A stretch of 64,000 nucleotides of DNA, taken from Arthrobacter sp. B6 (lineage in GTDB: Bacteria; Actinomycetota; Actinomycetes; Actinomycetales; Micrococcaceae). The notes under the pieces were generated by a model, which saw nothing but the letters and a program-made list of their open reading frames with translations, searched no databases and was not told the origin of the DNA. Shown in pieces: positions 9,292-17,389 of this stretch (the stretch's first letter is position 1; each line of letters begins with the position of its first letter). The DNA lies in contig NZ_KV467168.1 in NCBI RefSeq assembly GCF_001663775.1, forward strand, positions 1,772,870 to 1,836,869, read 5' to 3'. The translations under genes were made by a program, and so were the position numbers.

Positions 9292-9321
9292 TTCAACGCC
9301 GGGCGGCAGCGGAGATAAACT
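9292..9321 (+). promoter_or_regulatory. Probable lysC promoter
   Basis: TTCAAC (9292-9297) and TAAACT (9316-9321) are separated by 18 bp and lie 78 bp before the lysC start. They are reasonable -35 and -10 boxes for the housekeeping sigma factor. Assigned by eye only. Confidence 0.4.
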
Positions 9322-9399
9322 GGGCTCAACAAGTCACGCCGTCGCGCCGTAAGGCCGCCTGGCCGCCAGAACTCCGATTGATTCAGTGAAGGTACGCGC

Positions 9400-10758
9400 A
9401 TGAGTACGCCCACTACCGAAGTGCACACCGCAGCCCAGCAGCAGGAGGGGCCCGACGGCGGTGCCGTCACCAAGCAGCTGATCGTCCAAAAGTTCGGCGG
9501 CTCCTCCGTTGCGGATGCCGAGGGCATCAAGCGCGTGGCCCGGCGCGTGGTGGATGCACAGCTGGCCGGAAATGAGGTGGTTGTGGTGGTGTCCGCCATG
9601 GGCGACACCACGGACGAACTGCTGGACCTCGCCGGCCAGGTCACGGATTCCGCCCCCGCCCGCGAAATGGACATGCTCCTGTCCGCCGGCGAGCGTATCT
9701 CCATGGCGCTGCTGGCGATGGCCATCAACAAGTTTGGCGCGTCCGCCCAGTCCTTCACCGGGTCGCAGGCCGGCATGATCACCGACGGCATCCACGGCAA
9801 GGCCCGGATCATCGACGTCGACCCCCACCGCATCCGTACGTCGCTGGACAAGGGACACATCGCCATCGTGGCCGGCTTCCAGGGCATGAGCCGGACCACC
9901 AACGAGATCACCACCCTGGGCCGCGGCGGCTCGGACACCACCGCCGTAGCCCTGGCCGCGGCGCTCGAAGCCGACGTCTGCGAGATCTACACCGACGTGG
10001 ACGGCATCTACACCGCGGACCCCCGCGTGGTGCCTGCCGCCCGGAAGATCGACACCATCTCCAGCGAGGAAATGCTCGAACTGGCCGCCTCCGGCGCCAA
10101 GATCCTGCACCTGCGCTGCGTCGAGTACGCCCGGAGGTTCGGTGTGCCCCTGCACGTCAGGTCCTCATTCAGCCAGCACGAAGGCACCTGGGTCATCCCC
10201 AGCGCCGAAGACAAGATCACCACTCAAGAGGGAGTTGCCTTGGAGCAGCCAATCATCTCCGGCGTTGCACACGACCGTTCCGAAGCCAAGGTCACCGTGG
10301 TGGGCGTTCCGGACATCCCCGGCAAAGCCGCCGCGATCTTCCAGGTCATTGCCGATGCCCACTCCAACATCGACATGATCGTCCAGAACGTCTCAACGCA
10401 CGGCACCGGCCGGACCGATATCTCCTTCACGCTGCCCATCGTCGAAGGCGCCGACGCCCTTGCCGCACTCAAAGCTGCGCAGCCGGAAATCGGCTTCGAA
10501 AACATCGAATACAACGAGCAGATCGGCAAGCTGTCCCTGATCGGCGCCGGCATGCGCTCACACCCGGGCGTTTCCGCGACGTTCTTCAAGGCGCTGTCCG
10601 CGGCCGGCATCAACATCAACATGATCTCCACGTCCGAGATCCGCATCTCCGTGGTTACCCACGCGGACCTGCTGGACGATGCCGTTCGTGCCATCCACAA
10701 GGCATTCGACCTCGACAGCGAGGACGAAGCGACGGTTTACGGCGGCACGGGGCGCTAA
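9400..10758 (+). CDS. lysC: Aspartate kinase, alpha subunit
   Basis: It phosphorylates L-aspartate, the first step to lysine, threonine, methionine and diaminopimelate. It has 452 residues, with an N-terminal extension of about 25 residues before [12 protein letters not shown] (KFGGSS at 31-36). The kinase domain includes [18 protein letters not shown], and two ACT domains follow (starting near [12 protein letters not shown] and [11 protein letters not shown]). As in Corynebacterium, a second start inside the gene probably makes the regulatory beta subunit (see 10226-10242). The usual downstream partner asd is absent; a strong terminator follows directly. Confidence 0.97.
   Translation: MSTPTTEVHTAAQQQEGPDGGAVTKQLIVQKFGGSSVADAEGIKRVARRVVDAQLAGNEVVVVVSAMGDTTDELLDLAGQVTDSAPAREMDMLLSAGERISMALLAMAINKFGASAQSFTGSQAGMITDGIHGKARIIDVDPHRIRTSLDKGHIAIVAGFQGMSRTTNEITTLGRGGSDTTAVALAAALEADVCEIYTDVDGIYTADPRVVPAARKIDTISSEEMLELAASGAKILHLRCVEYARRFGVPLHVRSSFSQHEGTWVIPSAEDKITTQEGVALEQPIISGVAHDRSEAKVTVVGVPDIPGKAAAIFQVIADAHSNIDMIVQNVSTHGTGRTDISFTLPIVEGADALAALKAAQPEIGFENIEYNEQIGKLSLIGAGMRSHPGVSATFFKALSAAGININMISTSEIRISVVTHADLLDDAVRAIHKAFDLDSEDEATVYGGTGR
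10226..10242 (+). promoter_or_regulatory. Internal ribosome site and TTG start for aspartate kinase beta subunit
   Basis: AAGAGGGAG sits about six bases before an in-frame TTG (10240-10242, codon 281). Translation from there would give a 172-residue protein beginning M(L)[17 protein letters not shown]. This lines up with the known start of the C. glutamicum beta subunit, just before the first ACT domain. Independent initiation is inferred, not shown. Confidence 0.7.
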
Positions 10759-10778
10759 AGGCGCCAAGCGCGAAAACC

Positions 10779-10819
10779 ACAGGGGCCGCCCCGCACACTA
10801 CGTGCGGGGCGGCCCCTGT
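10779..10819 (+). terminator. Bidirectional terminator after lysC
   Basis: Perfect 18-bp arms (ACAGGGGCCGCCCCGCAC and its complement) flank a 5-nt loop, between lysC and the convergent small gene. The flanks are A-rich on one side (GAAAACC) and TGTTGTT on the other. Confidence 0.9.
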
Positions 10820-10834
10820 TGTTAAGATCGCATC

Positions 10835-11044
10835 TCACTTATTCATGTCTTCACGCCGGACGGCGTAGTGGTGGCCTTCCGAATCGGTTTCCACTTCGAA
10901 GTGGGAAAGCTCCTCATCGGAGGCCTGCTCGAACGCATCATGCTTGTGAACTACCGGCGCGTCCGTGTCCAGGCTGGTCGCCGGCCCAAAGACAAAGCGG
11001 AGCCGGTCAGTCACGTTCATGAAGCGGCTGAGGGCATGTGCCAT
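10835..11044 (-). CDS. Small conserved protein, RFM-LR-FGPA family (copy 1)
   Basis: This encodes 69 residues from the ATG at 11044; GTG at 11053 would add three. It starts MAHALSRFMNVTDRLRFVFGPATS and ends FEVETDSEGHHYAVRREDMNK. It is clearly related to the next minus-strand gene: both have RFM-x2-T-x-[RK]LR-x2-FGPA near the N-terminus and an E-x-n-G-x2-Y-x-V-x-R motif near the C-terminus. No signal peptide or membrane segment is seen. I do not recognise the family and propose no function. The spacing suggests a tandem duplication. Confidence 0.75.
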   Translation of the reverse strand: MAHALSRFMNVTDRLRFVFGPATSLDTDAPVVHKHDAFEQASDEELSHFEVETDSEGHHYAVRREDMNK

Positions 11045-11160
11045 ATTCTCCACCCCCTTCCACGTTCCTGGCGAAAGTGCACTGTCCCCTACCGGGAGCC
11101 AGTGCCCTTATTTTACGCCCGGAGGGACAAAAAGGCCCCGGAACAGGGAGGAGCGAACGC

Positions 11161-11385
11161 TCAGCGCAGGGACTTGTCGTCCGGATTCCTGGGAACAACG
11201 TAGGTGCTCCCGTCAGGACGGTGCAACGTCTCCCACTGCTGGCTTTCCGCTTCACGCTGGGCCAGGAGTTTCCGGTTCTCGTCCGTCATGTCATGCACCA
11301 GGGAACTCCGGTTGGCCGGGCCGAAGATAGCCCGGAGCTTGCCGGTTGCCCGCATGAACCGTTGTGATGCGTTGTCCTTGACCAC
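11161..11385 (-). CDS. Small conserved protein, RFM-LR-FGPA family (copy 2)
   Basis: This encodes 74 residues. The GTG at 11385 was chosen because GAAGGAG stands eight bases before it. It begins MVKDNASQRFMRATGKLRAIFGPANRSS and ends with DGSTYVVPRNPDDKSLR. It is a paralogue of the gene at 10835-11044, sharing the RFM...LR..FGPA start and the G..Y.V.R end, with a charged, variable middle. It lies divergent from the MarR-type regulator, whose palindromic operator is within 60 bp, so that regulator might also act on this promoter. Function unknown. Confidence 0.75.
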   Translation of the reverse strand: MVKDNASQRFMRATGKLRAIFGPANRSSLVHDMTDENRKLLAQREAESQQWETLHRPDGSTYVVPRNPDDKSLR

Positions 11386-11437
11386 TGAGATGACTCCTTC
11401 AAAGAACACTGTTCGTCATTTCAGTGTACGCTAACAA

Positions 11438-11449
11438 TTAGTGCACTAA
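11438..11449. promoter_or_regulatory. Palindromic operator before the MarR-type gene
   Basis: TTAGTGCACTAA is a perfect 12-bp palindrome inside the AT-rich sequence just before the ribosome site (GGAGGT) of the MarR gene. Partial symmetry extends outward. The position suits autorepression, and possibly control of the divergent small gene. Confidence 0.65.
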
Positions 11450-11464
11450 CTATTGGAGGTAGTG

Positions 11465-12004
11465 ATGACCACCGCCATGGCGGCCCCGGCTTCGCCCGAG
11501 CAGGACGACCTGCTCCTGGAACACCAGCTCTGCTTCGCCCTCACAGTGGCGTCCAGGAGTGTGGTGGGTGCCTACAAACCGGTGCTGGAGAAGCTGGGCC
11601 TGACCCACCCGCAGTACCTGGTCATGCTGTGCCTGTGGGAAGAAAGTCCCCGGACCGTGCGCAACATCAGCGACGCCCTGGCCCAGGAACCCGCCACGAT
11701 TTCTCCGCTGCTCCGGCGCCTCGAGGCCGCCGGACTGCTGACGCGGCGACGCGTGGATGGAAATGAACGCGCCCTCGCGGTGGAACTTACACCGGCGGGA
11801 GCAGAACTCCGGCAGCAGGCGCTGTCGGTCCCCGGCACCATGATGGAACGCCTGGGACTGACCCGGGACCAGGTGGCCCAGCTGCATGCGGCAATGATGG
11901 GACTGATCGCCGCCGCCACCGGGGGAACCACCAGCGGAACCACCAGCGGAACCACCGGCGGGGCCGACCGGAGCCCGGCAGCAGAAGACCCGGCAGTAGA
12001 ATAG
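11465..12004 (+). CDS. MarR family regulator, OhrR-like
   Basis: This encodes 179 residues. The ATG at 11465 sits five bases after GGAGG. The N-terminal LLLEHQLCFALTVASRSV contains the cysteine that OhrR proteins use to sense organic peroxides (LxxQLCFAL). The winged helix follows (LTHPQYLVMLCLWEE, SDALAQEPATISPLLRRLEAAGLL, RRVDGNERALAVELT). Unlike typical OhrR, the C-terminus carries a Gly/Thr repeat tail (GGTTSGTTSGTTGG) of unknown use. No ohr gene is next to it, so its targets are unclear beyond itself. A palindrome at 11438 is a likely operator. Confidence 0.88.
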   Translation: MTTAMAAPASPEQDDLLLEHQLCFALTVASRSVVGAYKPVLEKLGLTHPQYLVMLCLWEESPRTVRNISDALAQEPATISPLLRRLEAAGLLTRRRVDGNERALAVELTPAGAELRQQALSVPGTMMERLGLTRDQVAQLHAAMMGLIAAATGGTTSGTTSGTTGGADRSPAAEDPAVE

Positions 12005-12028
12005 GAGCAATTCGAGGAGGCTGGGCGC

Positions 12029-12592
12029 GTGCGTAAATTGCTGTTCCAGGGGTTGGCCGTTGCACTGTCAGTAGGTTTAATGTCGGCATGTTCTGCCGGA
12101 ACAGGCGGAAGTGAGCCCACTTCTTCCGCACCTTCCAGCGTCCCCACCGGTACAAGCACGCCATCAGCCACGCTCGCGCCGGATGCGGAAACCTCCGTTC
12201 CCGCACCACCGCCGTCGGCCCCGTCAGGCTTACCGTCCGGCCCCGGGGCAGGAAACGCCGAACTGGCCATCACGGTCAAGCCGTCCGAGAATGAAGCGGC
12301 CGTCAACTACACCCTGGTTTGCCAGGGCGGCGTTCCGTCCGCAGAAAGCAAGCACCCCTCGGCGGAGACTGCCTGCACTGCGGTCAAGGAGAACCCTGCG
12401 ATCCTGAGCCCGTCAACCAAAAACACAGACCAGGCCTGCACCGAACAATACGGCGGACCGCAGCAGGCAACAGTCACCGGGATTGTTGACGAGACACCCG
12501 TGGATGTCACCTTCGCACGGACCAACGGCTGCGAAATCAGTGCGTGGAACGCGGCCCAGGCCATCCTGGGTTCCAGCGGTGGAGCAGCTTAG
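12029..12592 (+). CDS. Lipoprotein with subtilisin-inhibitor-like (SSI) domain
   Basis: This encodes 187 residues from a GTG start. A lipoprotein signal (LMSAC, lipid-modified Cys near residue 21) is followed by a Ser/Thr/Pro-rich linker to about residue 70 and then an SSI-like domain. The four SSI cysteines are recognisable (LVCQGG, TACTAV, ACTEQYGG, TNGCEIS), as is the ATVTGIVDETPVDVTFARTN strand region. SSI proteins inhibit subtilisin-type proteases with a substrate-like loop. Anchoring one as a lipoprotein is less usual than simple secretion. A large secreted subtilase lies convergent 1.3 kb downstream, which makes a protector or regulator role plausible but unproven. Confidence 0.85.
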   Translation: MRKLLFQGLAVALSVGLMSACSAGTGGSEPTSSAPSSVPTGTSTPSATLAPDAETSVPAPPPSAPSGLPSGPGAGNAELAITVKPSENEAAVNYTLVCQGGVPSAESKHPSAETACTAVKENPAILSPSTKNTDQACTEQYGGPQQATVTGIVDETPVDVTFARTNGCEISAWNAAQAILGSSGGAA

Positions 12593-13502
12593 CCTCCTGG
12601 CGGCCGGGGACTGGCGGGCACGTGAAGCCGCACACGTCCAGCGTGTCCGCCGCTATGCCGACCCGTACCTGGCCCGCCGCTCCGCCGGCCGGAAACACCC
12701 GGTTGAGGACTTCCTCTTCACCTACTACACCCAGAAACCGGGCCAGCTTCTGCGCTGGCACCCTGGCGCCGGCGTCGCGCTTACTGGCCAACCTGCTGCC
12801 GCCCGCATCGGCTGGAAACACTACAGATCGCTCGACGGCGGCGAGCTCGCCGCCGTCGGACTGCCGGCGGGAACTGCCGCGGTCACCTTTGACCGCGGCA
12901 GCTTCCTGGCCGACCGTCATGAAGCCGTGGCTTTCGCCGAGATCATTCTCCGCGGAACGGCCGCCCGTCCAGCCCAGTTCGGCTGCTTCGGGCTGCACGA
13001 GTGGGCCATGGTCTACCGCCAGGACAAGTTCGACCTGCGCCACGAGTATCTTCAACTGCGGCTAGGACCGGACGGCACGGACAAAGTGGTGGAGGAGAAC
13101 CGGATCCGCTGTTCCCACTTTGACGCGTTCCGCTTTTACACGCCTGACGCCATCCCGCGCAACGAGCTTGTCCCCAGCCGGGAGAACCAGCGGGACATGG
13201 AACAGCCTGGCTGCCTCCACGCCAACATGGACCTCTACAAATGGGCCTACAAGCTGCTGCCCGCGCTGCCCAGCGAACTGGTGATGGACTGCTTTGAGCT
13301 GTCCTGGCGGATCAGGGCCATGGACATGCAGGCCTCCCCCTACGACCTTGCGGACTGGGGCTATCCCGCCATCCGGATCGAAACCCCGGACGGCAAGGCC
13401 GCGTACGTTGAGCACCAGCGGGCCTTCGCGGCAGAGGCTGCGGCGCTCCGGAAGCGCCTTGCACTGGAACTGGCACCGCTCACCAGCCCGGAACGGCCAT
13501 GA
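12579..13502 (+). CDS. Uncharacterised actinobacterial protein, often labelled 3-methyladenine DNA glycosylase
   Basis: This is 307 residues from a GTG at 12579, overlapping the end of the SSI gene by 14 bp. Notable segments are KHPVEDFLFTYYTQKPGQLLRWHPGAG and a DLYKWAYKLLPALPSELVMDCFELSWRIRAMDMQASPYDL block. The family is widespread in actinobacteria and sometimes carries a DNA-glycosylase label. I see neither the helix-hairpin-helix/Asp motif of AlkA nor the Mpg signature, so I do not trust that function. Its start and stop overlap both SSI genes, so the three are one translationally coupled unit. Confidence 0.7.
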   Translation: MEQLSLLAAGDWRAREAAHVQRVRRYADPYLARRSAGRKHPVEDFLFTYYTQKPGQLLRWHPGAGVALTGQPAAARIGWKHYRSLDGGELAAVGLPAGTAAVTFDRGSFLADRHEAVAFAEIILRGTAARPAQFGCFGLHEWAMVYRQDKFDLRHEYLQLRLGPDGTDKVVEENRIRCSHFDAFRFYTPDAIPRNELVPSRENQRDMEQPGCLHANMDLYKWAYKLLPALPSELVMDCFELSWRIRAMDMQASPYDLADWGYPAIRIETPDGKAAYVEHQRAFAAEAAALRKRLALELAPLTSPERP

Positions 13503-13852
13503 ACCGGATCGACCTGGCTGTCACGCTCCGGGAGGACGCAGATGCCCCCGAGCACAAGTTCCAGCTGATTGCCAGGGACGGGCAGGTAGCGGCCGGCTGC
13601 ACCCTGCCTGATCCTGGGGGCGCCCTGGCAGCCATTAAACGCTTCGGGGAGGACATCTTCTTTCCCAAGCCGGGTCCCCCAAAGTTGTGCACGCAGCAGT
13701 ACGGCGGGCCTCAGGTGGCCGTGGTGACCGGATCCATCGACGGCCGGCCCGTCAACTCGACCTTCACGCGGACCGACGGCTGCGAAATTGCCCGCTGGCG
13801 TGCCATGGCGCCGTTGCTCGGGGGAACGCCCGGTTCCCGCGGCGAGGCCTAG
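13499..13852 (+). CDS. Subtilisin-inhibitor-like domain protein without signal peptide
   Basis: This encodes 117 residues; the ATG overlaps the previous stop (ATGA). The second half, LCTQQYGGPQVAVVTGSIDG then NSTFTRTDGCEIARW, is unmistakably similar to the SSI domain of the gene at 12029. The N-terminus (MNRIDLAVTLREDADAP) has no signal peptide or lipobox, so the protein should stay in the cytoplasm. Only three of the four SSI cysteines remain: the C-C pair around the reactive region is kept and the partner of the first Cys is missing. Probably a diverged paralogue whose target is unknown. Confidence 0.8.
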   Translation: MNRIDLAVTLREDADAPEHKFQLIARDGQVAAGCTLPDPGGALAAIKRFGEDIFFPKPGPPKLCTQQYGGPQVAVVTGSIDGRPVNSTFTRTDGCEIARWRAMAPLLGGTPGSRGEA

Positions 13853-13892
13853 TCCTGCGCCAGGAGCCCTGCCCGTTCAGTGCCCGGCACAG

Positions 13893-13931
13893 CACGATGC
13901 CGCCGGCTCCAGCGGGAACCGGCGGCGTCGT
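13893..13931. terminator. Bidirectional terminator between SSI unit and subtilase
   Basis: A stem of about 18 bp with two mismatches (ACGATGCCGCCGGCTCC paired with GGGAACCGGCGGCGTCGT) and a short AGC loop lies between convergent genes. Confidence 0.75.
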
Positions 13932-13948
13932 GGCCTATTTTTGGTGGA

Positions 13949-16900
13949 CTAGAGATCCATGTTGCGGTTGCCCGAGAACGCCGGGACCTCCTGCTTCTTC
14001 TTTTCCTTCTTGACCTTGTCCTTCTTGTCCTTTTTATCCGCGGCGGCGGGATCATCGGATGATTCGTCATCCGGGACCACCACGGTGCCACCAGGTGTGA
14101 CCGCTACCGAGACGAAGGTGGGCACGCTCGAGCCGGCGAACGTCACCCGGCCAATGTAGGAGCCCTCAGCCAGGTCTTTCCACTGGAGCGTCACGGTCCC
14201 GGACTGGCCGTTCCCGAGCCGCAGCGGGTTGGGAGTCACTGTTGCGTTCCTGACGTTGGCTCCCAGCACGGCGGCATCCACCGAGGCCTTGGTGGGCTGT
14301 CCGTCCGGACTGGCATAGAGGTTCACGAAGATCGTGTACACCCCGGCGGCCGGATTGGGCACTGAGATGGATTCGCTGGCCGAGGCCGTCTGGGCCAGCA
14401 GTACCTGTCCCGCCGGGTTGAAGACCACCATGTCGAAGTCGGCCGATTCATCCGAGGAGTAGACGGAGAACTTTGCCAGCGGCGATCCTGCCGGAACGGT
14501 GACTTCCTTGGCGAAGTTGGACGCGTCCGTTTCCAGAGCCAGCGGTCCCGGAAGCAGCTCGATGGCCGAGGAGTCAGCCTTGGAGAGACCATCCAGCGTC
14601 ATCTTCACGGGTGAGTTGGTGCCGGAAACCACCGGTATGGCGCCCTGCCCCGTTCCGCCTGCTGAGGTGAAGGCCAGGTTCGCAGGGGCCACCACCGACT
14701 GCGGGCGTACGGCAACGGGTGACGCGACGTTCTTGCCGGCACCCTGCCAGGCCAGGCTGCCCATGGCGAACTGCCCCAGGGCTGCACCGGTGTTTTCGAA
14801 CTTCACCTTAAAGGTGCGCTTCTCACCGGCAGCGCTGAAGCTAAGGATCGACGGCGTCACGGTTACCTTAATGCCCGGAACGTCGGCCTTGGCCCGGTAG
14901 ACACCCGGCGTCAGGGCAGTGACCGTGCGGGTGACTTCCGTTTTGCCGGTCAGGGCACCCAGGGCGAACGAGGCGAGGTTCATGTCGCGGGGCGCGGTGC
15001 TGCCGAGGTCGGGGATGCCCAGGTCCAGTCCCGTGCCCTGGATAAACTTCAAGTAGTCATCCTCGGTGTTGTCGTAGACCAGGCCGGGATCCAGGATCCT
15101 GGCCACATCCACCTGGCCGGCGCCCGTTGCAAACACGTCCCCGTTGCGGGTGCCGTCGGCCTTCCTGACCTCACCGGCGGTGGTCATCATGGCCGATTTG
15201 ACCGTCGCCGGGGACCATGCGGGGTTCTTGGCAAGTACCAGCGCGCCAAATCCCGCGACATGGGGCGCTGCCATGGACGTTCCGGACATCATGCCGAACT
15301 GGTCGCCGCCTGAGCCGATCGGTGAGACACCTGCCAGCACCGCAACACCGGGGGCAGCGACGTCGGGCTTGAGCAGGTCCGAGGCGGTGGCAATCAGCGG
15401 GCCGCGGGAGGAGAACCCTGCGATCTGTGGCTGCGGCGGGCCCGGCAGGCCGGTGGTGTCCTTGTTCACCAAGGCCACCCTGACGGCGGGGTTGGCGGTG
15501 ATCTTGTCCTTGATCTGCTGGGTCGCCGGCGGGTTCACATGCACCGTCGGCACGGAGTGGCGGTCCAAGTCCTCCGAGGACGTGGCGAGGTTGACCAGGA
15601 TCATGCCGACGCCACCGGCCCGCTTCACCTCCGCGCTCTTGGCCACGCGGTCAACAACTCCGCGGTCGCAGACCACGATCTTGCCTGCCACCTTGGCAGG
15701 GTCAAGCGCGTTTGGGGCACAGAGCTCAGGGCTGGACGCGCCGACGGCGGCGGCACCCGCCGCGAGCACCACGTTAGTTGCGGGAACAGGAGCGGCCATG
15801 ATGCTGGCACCGCGGAACTTGCTGCCGTCCTCGAATTCGACCGTACCCTGCAGCTCCGTGGAGAAGGAGCTCGCGGCCACGGTGGTCAGCCAGGGTGCGC
15901 TGTGGTTGACGGTGCTGGCGGCGGGCCCGGAGTTTCCGGCGGATGCCGCAACGAAGACCCCGGCTGAGGCCGCAGACAGGAACGCCAGTGAAACGGGGTC
16001 CGTAGTGGTGGAAGTGCTGCCGGAGATGGAGTAGTTCAGGACGTCCACGCCATCGAGGATGGCCTGGTTGATTGCGGCCACGGAGGCCGAGCTGTAGCAG
16101 CCGCCGGTGTTCGGGTTGTCATCCTCCCAGCAGACCTTATAGACGGAGATCTTTGCTGCCGGCGCCACTCCACTGGTGATGCCCATGTCGGTGGCACCCA
16201 GGTTGGCGTGGACGTTGGCGTTGCCTGCCGCCGTACTGGCCGTGTGTGTTCCGTGGCTGCCGACATCGACAGGCGAAATCAGCTCTTCAGGTGCGCGGTT
16301 TCCGGGCGCGACGTAGTGCAGGAAGTCATCGGCAAAGTACCGTGCGCTCAGGACCTTGGAGTTGCAGCCCGTGCCGTCAAAAGCCGCCCCGGAGCCCTGG
16401 CCCTTCTGGCACTCGCCGATGAATGTGTCGCCGTCGGACTTAAGCATGGCGATCTGGCCGTCAGCGGTGCGGTAGGGAACGCCCACCTCCGGCTCGCCGG
16501 TGAGCGGCTGGACGTCATCGCCTGCCAGGAACGGGTTGGACGGCGTGTAGCCGGAGTCGATGACGCCCACCACAACACCCCTGCCGGCATTCTCTTGGCC
16601 GCCGAAGGTCGTATTCCAAAGGCCGTTGGCGCCGCTGAGTTTGAGGAAGTCAGTGGTGGAGTAGTCCGGAGCGTTCTCGGTGTCCGGAGAAACCATCAGG
16701 ACGCCAGGGTCCTTGGCGAGCTTCACGGCCTGCCCGGTGGTGAGATCCGCCGAGAATCCGTTGATGGCTGCCGTGTACTTTCGCTTGATCCGGATGCTTT
16801 CCGAGGCGGCCAGCGAGTCCTGCTTGGCCTCAAGATGGGCCTGGTAACGCTGGACTTCCGGACGCTCAGCGTCAAGCTTGCGTCCGCCTTGCGGTTTCGT

Positions 16901-17149
16901 GGCCGCGAGGCCGGGGGTCCCGCCGTCGTATGTGGCAGCCGGTTTCCCTGCAAGGACCACAATGTAGCGGCCCGCGGGGTAATCGCTGGGGTTGAAGGTC
17001 TGTGGAGTTACTACGGTGTTTGGTTCGGCGGGCGCCGCGGTAGCGGGGCTCAACGCCATCGAAGAGAGGAGAAGCGGCAAACCCACGGCTAACGCCGTCG
17101 CTTTCCGGAACCCCCCGCCCCGGGTGGGGCGCTTTCCAGTTGATTTCAC
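13949..17149 (-). CDS. Secreted subtilisin-like serine protease (S8, PA-domain type)
   Basis: This encodes 1066 residues from a GTG start. It has a signal peptide (basic start, hydrophobic core at about 17-33, cleavage near ATAAP), then an inhibitor-I9 propeptide (RYIVVLAGKP to about residue 157). The S8 catalytic domain has Asp198 (VIDSG), His299 (GSHGTHTAST), Asn404 (SAGNSGP) and Ser623 (SGTSMAAPHVAG). A PA domain is inserted at about 455-560 (AGKIVVCDRGVVDRVAKS). A C-terminal Fn3-like region (FKVKFENTG) and further beta-rich modules follow. The tail is very lysine-rich (KKDKKDKVKKEKKK), unusual for a secreted enzyme and possibly wall- or polyanion-binding. It is convergent with the SSI-inhibitor unit, which hints at an enzyme-inhibitor pair. 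Confidence 0.95.
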   Translation of the reverse strand: MKSTGKRPTRGGGFRKATALAVGLPLLLSSMALSPATAAPAEPNTVVTPQTFNPSDYPAGRYIVVLAGKPAATYDGGTPGLAATKPQGGRKLDAERPEVQRYQAHLEAKQDSLAASESIRIKRKYTAAINGFSADLTTGQAVKLAKDPGVLMVSPDTENAPDYSTTDFLKLSGANGLWNTTFGGQENAGRGVVVGVIDSGYTPSNPFLAGDDVQPLTGEPEVGVPYRTADGQIAMLKSDGDTFIGECQKGQGSGAAFDGTGCNSKVLSARYFADDFLHYVAPGNRAPEELISPVDVGSHGTHTASTAAGNANVHANLGATDMGITSGVAPAAKISVYKVCWEDDNPNTGGCYSSASVAAINQAILDGVDVLNYSISGSTSTTTDPVSLAFLSAASAGVFVAASAGNSGPAASTVNHSAPWLTTVAASSFSTELQGTVEFEDGSKFRGASIMAAPVPATNVVLAAGAAAVGASSPELCAPNALDPAKVAGKIVVCDRGVVDRVAKSAEVKRAGGVGMILVNLATSSEDLDRHSVPTVHVNPPATQQIKDKITANPAVRVALVNKDTTGLPGPPQPQIAGFSSRGPLIATASDLLKPDVAAPGVAVLAGVSPIGSGGDQFGMMSGTSMAAPHVAGFGALVLAKNPAWSPATVKSAMMTTAGEVRKADGTRNGDVFATGAGQVDVARILDPGLVYDNTEDDYLKFIQGTGLDLGIPDLGSTAPRDMNLASFALGALTGKTEVTRTVTALTPGVYRAKADVPGIKVTVTPSILSFSAAGEKRTFKVKFENTGAALGQFAMGSLAWQGAGKNVASPVAVRPQSVVAPANLAFTSAGGTGQGAIPVVSGTNSPVKMTLDGLSKADSSAIELLPGPLALETDASNFAKEVTVPAGSPLAKFSVYSSDESADFDMVVFNPAGQVLLAQTASASESISVPNPAAGVYTIFVNLYASPDGQPTKASVDAAVLGANVRNATVTPNPLRLGNGQSGTVTLQWKDLAEGSYIGRVTFAGSSVPTFVSVAVTPGGTVVVPDDESSDDPAAADKKDKKDKVKKEKKKQEVPAFSGNRNMDL

Positions 17150-17336
17150 GAGCGACTACACCTTTCACGAGGCACGGGCCAGCACGTATCCGGCCCGAGG
17201 CAGCTGGAAGACGACAACCGTTATTACAGATCTTGTAACCCGGGGAGTCCAGCCGATTCAAACAGTACAGACTGATAGATGAATATGACATAAGACGCCA
17301 ATCATTTTTCTAAAACTGTCAATTCGCTTGTCATGC

Positions 17337-17367
17337 CAGCGGCCCGACGGAGACCGCCGGGCCGCTG
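17337..17367 (-). terminator. Terminator of the sialidase gene
   Basis: AGCGGCCCG-CGG pairs with CCG-CGGGCCGCT around a 4-nt loop (one internal mismatch), 23 bp past the sialidase stop. On the minus strand it runs into an AT-rich sequence. Confidence 0.7.
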
Positions 17368-17389
17368 CATCAGTGTCATTTAGTGACTG

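Noticed and set aside
16208..17092. 294-codon plus-strand frame opposite the subtilase
   Set aside because: It is antisense to a clear S8 protease and has no domain or start signal.
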